Source: Candidatus Aminicenantota bacterium (GTDB lineage: Bacteria; Acidobacteriota; Aminicenantia; Aminicenantales; UBA4085). Taken from it: DNA of 36,574 nucleotides. The stretch lies in the NCBI GenBank assembly GCA_022866045.1, contig JALHTW010000105.1, forward strand, positions 1 through 36,574. Direction: 5' to 3'. The notes below the pieces were generated by a model, which ran no database searches, was not told the origin of the DNA, and was given only the letters and a program-made list of their open reading frames with translations. Of the stretch, positions 15,664-23,620 are shown piece after piece. Positions within the stretch are counted from its first letter, which is position 1, and each line of letters starts with the position of its first letter. The position numbers were made by a program, and so were the translations under genes.

Positions 15664-17508
15664 ATGCTGACAAAAGACGTTGGGAGCAAGAACAAGATCA
15701 TATTGTTAATAATTATTCTTACCATCGGGGCAGGATCGACGTATCCTCAACGCACGGAAAAGCCCATTCTCCACGGCAGGCACTGGGTGGCGATCACGGG
15801 AAAACCCATAGCCGCCACGGCCGGGGCGCAGATGTTCCTCAAAGGCGGAAACGCTGTGGACGCGGCCTGCGCCATGCTCGGCGCGGTCTGCACGATGTGG
15901 GACGTCCTGAGCTGGGGAGGGGAGACGCAGGCCCTCATCTATGATCCCAGGACAAAAAAGGTCATCGCCATCAACGGCCTTGGTGTCGCTCCGACGGGTG
16001 CCACGGCCGAATTCTACAAATCCAAGGGTTTTAAATATCCTCCTGCTACGGGACCGCTCTCGGCCGTGACGCCGGGAACGCCCGGCGGGTTGATCACGAT
16101 GCTTGCCGAATACGGGACGTTAAGTCTCAAGGATGTCCTTGCTCCGGCGGTGCAGATGGCTGAAGGCTATCCGATGGAGCAGGACACGTCAAACCGGATC
16201 GAGAAGGACAAGGACGCGATCAAGCAATGGCCTTATTCAAAAAAGATCATGTTTCCTCATCTCGGCGAAAAACAGGAGGGCCCGCTTGCCGGAGAAGTCT
16301 TTCGCCAGCCTGACCTGCTGATTACACTCAGAAAGCTCGTCCAGGCTGAGCAAGACGCGCTGACCAAGGGGAAGAGCCGTAAAGAAGCGCTCTATGCGGC
16401 CTATGACCGTTTTTATAAAGGCGACATCGCCCAGGAGTTCGTCCGCGGCTCAAAGGAACAGGGCGGCCTGATCACCATGGAGGACCTGGCCAAATGGAGA
16501 GTTTATATTGAAGAACCGGTGATGGCCACTTATAAAGGAATCGATGTCTATAAACTGAACTCCTGGGTCCAGGGACCAGTGATGCTCCAGGCGCTGAATA
16601 TGCTTGAGAATCTCGACCTTAAAGCCATGGGCTTTAACAGCGCGAAATACATCCATACGCTCTATCAGGTTATGAACCTGGCTTTCGCCGACCGCGATTT
16701 CTATTATGGCGATCCGTATTTCCCGCCCGAGGAGCCGATGAAAGGCCTGCTTTCAAAAGACTACGCAAAAGAGCGGCTGAAGCTCATCAACGGGGATAGA
16801 AATGATTCCAACGTCAAGCCCGGCGATCCTTATCCCTATGAGGGTAAGAAGAATCCCTTCCTGAAGTATTTGGAGAAATGGCCTCCCGTCGGAGAAAAAA
16901 AGGAGGCGGATCCGAATAGCTTCTGGGGCGGGACAACATCGATCCAGGCCGCCGACGAGCAGGGGTGGGTCGTGTCTGTGACGCCGAGCGGCGCCTGGGT
17001 GCCGGCCGTCATCGCCGGGAACACGGGTGTCGGCATGAGCCAGAGAGCGCAGAGCTTTGTCCTGGATGAAGCCGAAAACCCGTTCAATGTCATCACGCCG
17101 GGAAAAAGGCCGCGCGCAACTTTGACTCCGGGCCTGGCCATGAAAGACGGAAAACCGTACCTATCGTTTGCCGTGCAGGGCGGCGACACCCAGGACCAGA
17201 ACCTGCTTCAATTCTTCCTGGATATCGTGGAATTCGGGATGAACGTTCAGGAAGCCTGCGAAGCGCCGAACATCACAAGCTACCAGATGCGCAATTCTTT
17301 CGACCCCCACGATACGCTTCCCGGCAAGATCGATCTTCAGGAGAAGGTTCCGGCCGGCGTGCGGGATAAGCTCAAAACCATGGGCTACAAGATCGAGGTT
17401 AAAAAATATACGTCCGGCCCGATCAACGCCATTTTCTTCGATTGGAAGCACGGCACGTTCTGGGGCGGCTCGAGCAACTACGGCGACGATTATGGAGTCG
17501 TGTGGTGA
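15664..17508 (+). CDS. ggt: Gamma-glutamyltranspeptidase family Ntn-hydrolase, exported
   Basis: A 614-residue precursor of the gamma-glutamyltransferase/cephalosporin acylase family, which self-cleaves to free an N-terminal Thr nucleophile and then acts on gamma-glutamyl amides such as glutathione. An N-terminal hydrophobic segment (about 11-26) indicates export. The large-subunit part has GGNAVDAACAMLGA and VTPGTPGGLITML. The predicted cleavage and nucleophile site is Thr424 in WGGTTSIQAADEQG, leaving a 191-residue small subunit. Residues after the nucleophile (TTSIQ) and the later PRATLTP differ from the TTHxS and SSMSP motifs of E. coli GGT, placing it in the divergent family branch. VQGGDTQDQNLLQ is a usual small-subunit mark. 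GGGAGG precedes the ATG. It could serve glutathione or gamma-glutamyl peptide use, or be an acylase. Confidence 0.9.
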   Translation: MLTKDVGSKNKIILLIIILTIGAGSTYPQRTEKPILHGRHWVAITGKPIAATAGAQMFLKGGNAVDAACAMLGAVCTMWDVLSWGGETQALIYDPRTKKVIAINGLGVAPTGATAEFYKSKGFKYPPATGPLSAVTPGTPGGLITMLAEYGTLSLKDVLAPAVQMAEGYPMEQDTSNRIEKDKDAIKQWPYSKKIMFPHLGEKQEGPLAGEVFRQPDLLITLRKLVQAEQDALTKGKSRKEALYAAYDRFYKGDIAQEFVRGSKEQGGLITMEDLAKWRVYIEEPVMATYKGIDVYKLNSWVQGPVMLQALNMLENLDLKAMGFNSAKYIHTLYQVMNLAFADRDFYYGDPYFPPEEPMKGLLSKDYAKERLKLINGDRNDSNVKPGDPYPYEGKKNPFLKYLEKWPPVGEKKEADPNSFWGGTTSIQAADEQGWVVSVTPSGAWVPAVIAGNTGVGMSQRAQSFVLDEAENPFNVITPGKRPRATLTPGLAMKDGKPYLSFAVQGGDTQDQNLLQFFLDIVEFGMNVQEACEAPNITSYQMRNSFDPHDTLPGKIDLQEKVPAGVRDKLKTMGYKIEVKKYTSGPINAIFFDWKHGTFWGGSSNYGDDYGVVW

Positions 17509-17644
17509 AAGAAACAACGGATCCTGTTGGCGCTCGGGAAGTAAGCGAATAAAGCGGTTCAAAGAAAATCAGGCCGCGAATTGTCTAAAGAACTTGAAGA
17601 CAGTTGTGAAGATCAATGTCTGTTCAAAAAGTCATCTGTCCTCA

Positions 17645-17670
17645 CCCCTGTCCTCAAATGGGGACAGGTG
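17645..17670. other. Intergenic hairpin after the GGT-family gene
   Basis: CCTGTCC (17647-17653) and GGACAGG (17662-17668) form a 7-bp stem with an 8-base loop, about 140 bases after the upstream stop codon. No strong T tract follows, so a terminator role is weakly supported. The GGGGAC arm recurs in other intergenic hairpins of the window. Nothing gene-like was seen in the rest of 17509-17700. Confidence 0.35.
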
Positions 17671-17705
17671 CTGGTTGTATTTTCATCCTGTTCAGAGAGA
17701 CGGAA

Positions 17706-17726
17706 TTGGCATATTTTTTGTATAAT
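17706..17726 (+). promoter_or_regulatory. Putative promoter of the zincin/propeller gene (TATAAT, or sigma-54-like)
   Basis: TATAAT at 17721-17726 is a perfect -10 box but has no acceptable -35 at 16-18 bases. The same place reads TTGGCATATTTTTTGTA, giving GG-N10-GT at 17708-17721, one base from the GG-N10-GC core of sigma-54 promoters. Either reading gives a leader of roughly 115 bases, which holds a GGCCGG...CCGGCC hairpin (17806-17828) just before the ribosome site. Confidence 0.35.
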
Positions 17727-17847
17727 AGTCGTATCTGATAAAGAAAATGCTGCGTTCTGGGCTTAAGTTGATAAATCCGATAGGAATACATATATTTAGC
17801 TCAGAGGCCGGCTGGATCAGCCCCGGCCCGAGAAAGGAGGCCTGACC

Positions 17848-20800
17848 ATGGGTAAGAGGCTTTTTCATAGATTAGCGAGAAAATCCGTTTTCTTTTGGCT
17901 CCTTGCCGTCATCGGCTTGAGCCTTACGCTCCAACCGGCCTTCGGCCAGTATTTCGGCCGGAATAAGGTCCAGTATGAGAAGTTCGACTATCAGGTCTTA
18001 AAAACGGCTCATTTCGACATCTATTTCTATCCCGAAGAAGAAGCCGCCGTCAAAATGGCGGCGCGGTTGGCCGAACGCTGGTACACGCGTTTTTCCCGGC
18101 TCCTTACTCACGACCTCCGCAGTCGGCAGCCTTTGATCATGTACGCCAGCCATCCCCAGTTCGAGCAGACGACTGTCATCTCCGATGTCTTGGGCGAAGG
18201 GACGGGAGGCATCACCGAGTCCTCCAAGCGCCGGATCATCCTTCCGTTCGGAGGAACGCTCGAGGATACCGACCATGTCATCGGTCACGAGCTCGTCCAT
18301 GCCTTCCAGTACGATATGGCCGGCTTGGGGAACCGATCCGCCCAGCAGGGTGGGAGCGGCCTCGAGCGTGCTCCTCTGTGGTTCATCGAGGGGTTTGCCG
18401 AGTACCTTTCGATCGGCCCCATTGATCCGCACACAGCAATGTGGATGCGGGACGTGGTCAAGAACAAGAAAAAAAAGATGCCGACGATCAAGGACTTACG
18501 GAATTCCTACAAGTATTTCCCTTATCGCTACGGTCAGGCGGTTTGGGCGTATATCGGCGGGAAATATGGAGATCTCGTCGCCGCCAAGCTGATGAAAGAC
18601 GTCGTCCGCGGTGTCGATTACGATAAGGCCTTGGAAAAGACGCTCGGGACTACCCTGGACAAGCTTTCTAAGGACTGGCAGGAAGCGCTAAAAAAAGACT
18701 ACGATCCTGTCTCTCAAATAACCCAGCTTCCAACGGCCATGGGGAAACTTCTTGTCAAGGGATCGGAACAGGACCCGTATAATGTCGCGCCCGCGCTGAG
18801 CCCGGACGGGAAGAAGCTCGTATTCATCTCTTCCAGGGCGCTGTTCTCCATGGAAATGTTCATGAGCGACGCTAAGACCGGGAAGGTGACCAAAAAGCTT
18901 ACCCAGACGGCTGTCGACTCTCATTTCCAAAGCATCCAGTTCATCAACTCTTCCGGCTCGTGGGACGCCGATGGAAAACGCTTTGTCTTCGGCGCTGTGA
19001 GCGAAGGCAAGCCGGTCCTTGCCTTCCTGGACGACGAAGGCCGTAAGATCATGGATGAGATCAGGTTTCCCGCGCTGGGCGAGATCCTCAACCCCTCCTG
19101 GTCGCCGGACGGGAAACGGATCGCTTTCTCCGGACTGAGCGGCGGCTATACGGATCTTTATATCTACAACCTTGAGACAAAAGAGCTTCGGCCGATGACC
19201 CAGGACGCGTATGGGGACATTCATCCGGCCTGGTCACCCGACGGCCGCTGGATCGCCTTTGTCTCCGAACGGTTCACGACCCAGCTCAGCATCATGAGCT
19301 TCGGGAATTATCAACTGGCCCTGATGGACCCCGAAACGGGCGAGATCAGGCCGCTGAACACTCTCAAAGAGGGCAATAGCACCAATCCGCAGTGGTCGGC
19401 GGATTCTAAATCCCTCTTCTTCCTCTCTGACCGGAACGGCATTTCGAACATTTATCGGATGGATGTCGCGTCCGACGCTATCACCCAGGTGACGAACCTT
19501 TACACGGGCGTCAGCGGGATCACGCCCCTGAGCCCGGCGATCTCAATCGCATCCAAGTCCAATGACATGCTTTACAGCGTCTATGACGAGGGCAACTACA
19601 GCATCTATTCGATCGAGCCGCAAGACCAGCTCGCCGGCAAACCGGTTCAGGAACTGCCGTCGGCTTTCACTCCCGCTGTCCTTCCTCCGAAAGACCGGCA
19701 GGGCTCCGAGATCCTCGGGCTGCTGAAAGCTTCGAACTACGGGCTGCCTGACGCATCCAAGTTTTCCGTCAGCCCGTATAAGCCGAAGCTGAGCCTCGAT
19801 TACGTCAGCCCGCCGCAGGTCGGCGTGGGCTATGACCGCTACTACGGCGCGTACGGCGGAGGCGGTGTCGCCCTCTACTGGAGCGATATGCTCGGTTGGC
19901 ACAACCTGATGACCTCGGCCCAGGTCTACAACCGCCTTATGGATTCGTCGTTCCAGGTCGCCTATATGAACTCCAAAAACCGGATGAACTACGGATTCGT
20001 GGCCCAGAGGATCCCCTATGTCTATGGAGGCTATTCGGCCGGCATGGACGGGGACGTATACATTGAGCAGGAAATCCTTTACCGCCAGATCTTCTATGAG
20101 ATCGGAGGATTCGCCTCTTATCCCTTCAGCCAAATGAACCGGTTCGAGCTTGCCGCCGGATATGATTACATCCAGTTCAATAATGTGATCTACGAAAGCG
20201 CCTATGATGTCTATACAGGCATCCCCTATTATGTTGACGACCGGACCGATCTGCCGTCGCCCCCGGGAATCCACATGGCCTATATCGCCCCCGCTCTCGT
20301 CTATGACAGCTCATTCATGGGCGCCACCGGCCCCATCCTCGGCCAGAGCTACCGGCTTGAAGCCTCGCCGACTTTCGGCACGCTGAACTACTATTCGCTC
20401 CTTGCCGATTACAGAAAATACCTCATGCCCGTCAGACCTTTCACCCTGGCCTTCCGGTTCATGCATTACGGCCGCTATGGGAAGGACTCGGATGATGACC
20501 GATTGTGGCCCATGTTTCTCGGTTACGACTGGTATCTCCGTGGCTACGATTGGAATTCATTCTCGGACCAAAATGAATCTTTCGACATGAACCGGCTCTT
20601 TGGAACCCGGATGATGATTGCCAATTTCGAGCTTCGTTTTCCGCTCTTCGGCGCCCTCAAGCTCGGAAAAGGTTTCTATGGCATCTTCCCCGTGGATTTC
20701 ATCGCCTTCTATGATGTCGGTTTAGCCTGGGGCGGCCAACCGATGTTTACTAACGATAATTCAATCGATGGCAGCCAAGCAAGTTCGATCAATACCAATC

Positions 20801-20964
20801 CCTGGTTCATGAGTGGAGGGAACCGGAAACCCATATCCAGCATGGGAGTCGGCCTCCGGGTGAACGTTCTCGGCTATGCCGTCCTGGGCGTTAACTATGT
20901 CAAGCCTTTCAACCGGCCGGACAAAGGGTGGTACTGGCAGTTCAGCTTCTATCCGGGATTCTAA
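17848..20964 (+). CDS. Three-part envelope protein: zincin metallopeptidase, PD40 beta-propeller, C-terminal beta-barrel
   Basis: A 1038-residue protein with a signal peptide (1-34, ending in AFGQ). Residues about 40-290 look like a peptidase-MA-type zincin: HELVH at 147-151 gives the HExxH zinc motif and Glu185 in IEGFAEYLS is a likely third ligand. Residues about 310-560 hold PD40/TolB-like blades (LSPDGKKLVFIS, PSWSPDGKRIAF, PAWSPDGRWIAF, PQWSADSKSLFF). From about 650 to the end, alternating aromatic strands resembling a surface-antigen beta-barrel finish in WYWQFSFYPGF with a terminal Phe, the usual sorting signal of outer membrane proteins. A peptidase presented at the outer membrane is inferred; the substrate is unknown. 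AAGGAGG lies 7 bases before the ATG. Database names for such proteins are often just PD40 or TolB-like. Confidence 0.83.
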   Translation: MGKRLFHRLARKSVFFWLLAVIGLSLTLQPAFGQYFGRNKVQYEKFDYQVLKTAHFDIYFYPEEEAAVKMAARLAERWYTRFSRLLTHDLRSRQPLIMYASHPQFEQTTVISDVLGEGTGGITESSKRRIILPFGGTLEDTDHVIGHELVHAFQYDMAGLGNRSAQQGGSGLERAPLWFIEGFAEYLSIGPIDPHTAMWMRDVVKNKKKKMPTIKDLRNSYKYFPYRYGQAVWAYIGGKYGDLVAAKLMKDVVRGVDYDKALEKTLGTTLDKLSKDWQEALKKDYDPVSQITQLPTAMGKLLVKGSEQDPYNVAPALSPDGKKLVFISSRALFSMEMFMSDAKTGKVTKKLTQTAVDSHFQSIQFINSSGSWDADGKRFVFGAVSEGKPVLAFLDDEGRKIMDEIRFPALGEILNPSWSPDGKRIAFSGLSGGYTDLYIYNLETKELRPMTQDAYGDIHPAWSPDGRWIAFVSERFTTQLSIMSFGNYQLALMDPETGEIRPLNTLKEGNSTNPQWSADSKSLFFLSDRNGISNIYRMDVASDAITQVTNLYTGVSGITPLSPAISIASKSNDMLYSVYDEGNYSIYSIEPQDQLAGKPVQELPSAFTPAVLPPKDRQGSEILGLLKASNYGLPDASKFSVSPYKPKLSLDYVSPPQVGVGYDRYYGAYGGGGVALYWSDMLGWHNLMTSAQVYNRLMDSSFQVAYMNSKNRMNYGFVAQRIPYVYGGYSAGMDGDVYIEQEILYRQIFYEIGGFASYPFSQMNRFELAAGYDYIQFNNVIYESAYDVYTGIPYYVDDRTDLPSPPGIHMAYIAPALVYDSSFMGATGPILGQSYRLEASPTFGTLNYYSLLADYRKYLMPVRPFTLAFRFMHYGRYGKDSDDDRLWPMFLGYDWYLRGYDWNSFSDQNESFDMNRLFGTRMMIANFELRFPLFGALKLGKGFYGIFPVDFIAFYDVGLAWGGQPMFTNDNSIDGSQASSINTNPWFMSGGNRKPISSMGVGLRVNVLGYAVLGVNYVKPFNRPDKGWYWQFSFYPGF

Positions 20965-20980
20965 AGAAAAGCACGGGGGC

Positions 20981-21013
20981 TATATCACTTTTTTTCGCAA
21001 AACGAGTGATATG
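20981..21013. other. Perfect inverted repeat between genes
   Basis: TATATCACT and AGTGATATG-side arms (ATATCACT 20982-20989 with AGTGATAT 21005-21012) enclose a loop with a T7 run, 17 bases after the preceding stop. It could be a weak terminator-like hairpin or a protein binding site. Confidence 0.35.
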
Positions 21014-21144
21014 TCTCCGTCTTGCTAATCTTCTTTAGCCTTATCTCAGTCTTTATTAAAAAATCCTTCAACGAGAGGACTGATTTCCTGTATCATATGA
21101 AATCGAAAAGCATGGCGAAATCCTTTTTCAGAGGAGGTCCCCGG

Positions 21145-22255
21145 ATGTCCAAACGTACTTCGGGATTCCTGGTTTTGCTGATCTTGCTCCTTACGGCGGG
21201 ATTCACGGCGCCTTCCAAAGTGCCCGAGCCGAAGATCCCCTTCGATCCTGAGAAATATATCTGCTACCGAGCCTCCGGTCCCGTTCAGATCGACGGCGAC
21301 CTCGACGAGGCGGTCTGGTCCAAGGCGCCCTGGTCGGACAATTTCGTGGACATCGAAGGACCACTCAAGCCCAAGCCGCGCTACCGGACAATGGTCAAAA
21401 TGCTCTGGGATAATGACTATTTCTATATCGGCGCATACCTCGAAGAGCCAAACGTTTGGGCGACGTTGACCGCGCGCGATTCGATCATCTACCAGGATAA
21501 CGATTTTGAAGTATTTATCGACCCGGACGGCGACACCCACAATTATTATGAGCTCGAAATGAACGCGCTCAATACAGTCTGGGACCTCTTTTTGGTCAAT
21601 CCCTATCGCGACGGCAATCCGGCCAATATCCACGCCTGGGACATCCAGGGCCTGAAGACGGCGGCCAAGGTCAATGGGACGCTCAATGATCCCAGGAATA
21701 AGGACAAGGGCTGGTTCGTCGAGATCGCTATGCCCTGGGAGATCCTCAAGGAAGCCGCATTTCCGAAATCGGCGCCGAAGGCCGGCGATCAATGGCGAAT
21801 GAATTTTTCCAGGGTCGAATACAGGCTGAACGTCGTGGACGGAAATTACATCAAGGCCACCAACCCGGCCTCCGGAAAGCCCTTGCCCGAGGATAATTGG
21901 GTCTGGTCGCCGATGGGCCTGGTCAACATCCATTATCCGGAGATGTGGGGATACGTCCAGTTCTCGGGAAAGATCGCCGGTCAAGGCCGGGATTCGTTAA
22001 AGGAAAAGCCCGAGGAGAAAGTGAAATGGGCCTTGCGCAAGATCTATTATGCCGAATGGGCCGCCCGGGCCGAAAAAAAACGTGTTCCTGAACGATTGGA
22101 AGGCCCTTGGGCTGAAAGAGAAAGACCTCAAGATCAAAGGCTATTCGTTTCCTCCCACGATCCAGACGACCGAAAGCCTTTTTGAAGCCGTTTACAAAGG
22201 GGAGGCGGGCGACGTCTGGCATATCGGCCAAGATGGAAAAGTCTGGAAAGATTGA
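21145..22255 (+). CDS. Secreted CBM9-like carbohydrate-binding protein, frameshifted at an A8 run
   Basis: The start at 21145 has GAGGAGG 7 bases upstream and begins with a signal peptide (MSKRTSGFLVLLILLLTAGF); an earlier in-frame ATG at 21022 has neither. The main domain (about 30-270) matches the family 9-like carbohydrate-binding fold: GPVQIDGDLDEAVWSKAPW, then KMLWDNDYFYIGAYLEEP, then DNDFEVFIDPDGDTHNYYELE, with conserved Trp and Asp residues. The uninterrupted frame ends at 22185 with an unlikely charged tail (VPERLEGPWAERERPQD). The expected tail (VFLNDWKALGLKEKDLKIKG ... GQDGKVWKD) continues in another frame after A8 at 22073-22080 and stops at 22255. Removing one A restores a 369-residue protein. 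This is a true indel, a sequencing error, or slippage. Its function would be glycan binding in the envelope. Confidence 0.82.
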
Positions 22256-22258
22256 CGG

Positions 22259-22336
22259 ACCGAACATTCGATCGGCATCACGTTTGATTTCGACACGATC
22301 ATCGACCGCCGCAACACCGGGACCGGCGATTGTGAA
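22259..22336 (+). pseudogene. Possible relic of a PatB/MalY-type aminotransferase N-terminus
   Basis: Just after the CBM9-like tail, the + strand reads SIGITFDFDTIIDRRNTGTG. This resembles the start of PatB/MalY cystathionine beta-lyase-type aminotransferases (FDxxIDRRxTxSxKWD), where the initiator Met normally stands just before such a stretch. No start codon is present and the similarity stops after about 20 residues, so only a deletion remnant could remain. The match is short and from memory, and chance cannot be excluded. Confidence 0.3.
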
Positions 22337-22402
22337 CTCCCTATAGATTTTTTTACTTCCAAGCGGATATATTAAGAAGAACGGTTCTCGGCGGAGGAGA
22401 AG

Positions 22403-23611
22403 ATGAAGAAGACATCAGTGAGCGCTCTCACGGGCCTAATAGCCTTATTGATTTTTTCCTGGGGGTGCGGCCGGAAGGCCCTGCCGACGTCCGGCGCGGA
22501 CGCCGTCGGCATGTCGGAAAAGCGGCTGAACCAGGTCCACGCGATTATCAAAGAGGCCATCGCCCGCAAGGAATTTCCCGGCGCCGTTCTGCTCGTCGCG
22601 AGAAAAGGCAGGGTCGTCGTGCGCGAAGCCTACGGCGAAAGCCAGTGGGTTCCCGACCATAAGCCCATGACGGCCGATATGATCTTTGATCTGGCTTCGG
22701 TCACGAAACCGATCGCGACGGCCACGTCGATCATGATCCTGGCCGAGCGGGGAAAGATCTCCCTGTCGGACCGGGTCAAAATGTATGTTCCGGAATTCGT
22801 CCCGTACGTCGATGACTGGAACGAGGCCGGCGAAGACGCGCGAATTTTGAATCTCCTGACCCATACGTCGGGCCTTCCTCCGTACACGGATGCGGTCGAA
22901 GCCGGGAAAAAATTGGGAAATCCCTGTTCTGTGGACGACCTGGTCAAATATATCGCCACGCTGAAAAAGACAAATCCTCCGGCCGCGGAATTCCATTACA
23001 GCTGCCTCGGCTACATCACGATGGCTTATATCGTGAAAAAGGTGACCGGCCAGACGATCGATGTCTTCGCCGAGGAGAACATCTTCAAACCTTTGCGGAT
23101 GAAACACACGTTCTATAAACCGGCGCAGAAATTTCTGCGCCTATGCGTGCCGACCCAGGTCGTTGAGGGCAAGCCTCTCATCGGCGTCGTCCATGATCCG
23201 CTGGCCCGCCTCCAGGGCGGGATCTCCGGCAACGCAGGGCTTTTTTCGACGGCGGACGACTTGGCGGTCTTCGCCCAGATGGTCCTTACCAAGGGAGAAT
23301 TCAAAGGCGTCCGGATCCTGAGCCCGCTCGCCGTGGAGCGGATGACCTCAATCTATCCCAAGGCGGAGTTCTCCGGCCGCGGACTCGGCTGGGACTTGAG
23401 CTCAGCCTATGCGACGAACGGCGGTGACATTTTCGGGCCGCGCTCGTTCGGGCATTCCGGATATACCGGAACGTCGATTTGGATCGACCCAGAAACCGAA
23501 ACCGCTGTCATTTTCCTGACCAACAGCGTTCATCCGGAAGACAAAGGCCAGATCATTCCGCTGCGCAGTCGCGTGGCGAACGTTGTCGCCGCGTCGATCA
23601 TTAAAAAATAG
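22403..23611 (+). CDS. Exported serine hydrolase, beta-lactamase class C / esterase (CubicO) family
   Basis: A 402-residue protein of the class C beta-lactamase fold, which includes DD-peptidases, esterases and transesterases. It has an N-terminal signal with Cys23 in SWGC, a poor lipobox, so lipidation is possible but unsure. The catalytic SxxK is Ser99-Val-Thr-Lys102 in LASVTKPIATA. The Tyr-containing motif is Tyr199 in HYSCLGY, with Cys where YxN enzymes have Asn. The third motif is His351-Ser-Gly in FGHSGYTGTS. GGAGGAG stands just before the ATG. The GH127 gene starts 9 bases after the stop, so the two are cotranscribed, and an acyl or sugar ester substrate on the same glycan is a reasonable inference. 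True beta-lactam hydrolysis is not indicated by the context. Confidence 0.9.
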   Translation: MKKTSVSALTGLIALLIFSWGCGRKALPTSGADAVGMSEKRLNQVHAIIKEAIARKEFPGAVLLVARKGRVVVREAYGESQWVPDHKPMTADMIFDLASVTKPIATATSIMILAERGKISLSDRVKMYVPEFVPYVDDWNEAGEDARILNLLTHTSGLPPYTDAVEAGKKLGNPCSVDDLVKYIATLKKTNPPAAEFHYSCLGYITMAYIVKKVTGQTIDVFAEENIFKPLRMKHTFYKPAQKFLRLCVPTQVVEGKPLIGVVHDPLARLQGGISGNAGLFSTADDLAVFAQMVLTKGEFKGVRILSPLAVERMTSIYPKAEFSGRGLGWDLSSAYATNGGDIFGPRSFGHSGYTGTSIWIDPETETAVIFLTNSVHPEDKGQIIPLRSRVANVVAASIIKK

Positions 23612-23620
23612 GGGGGAGAC

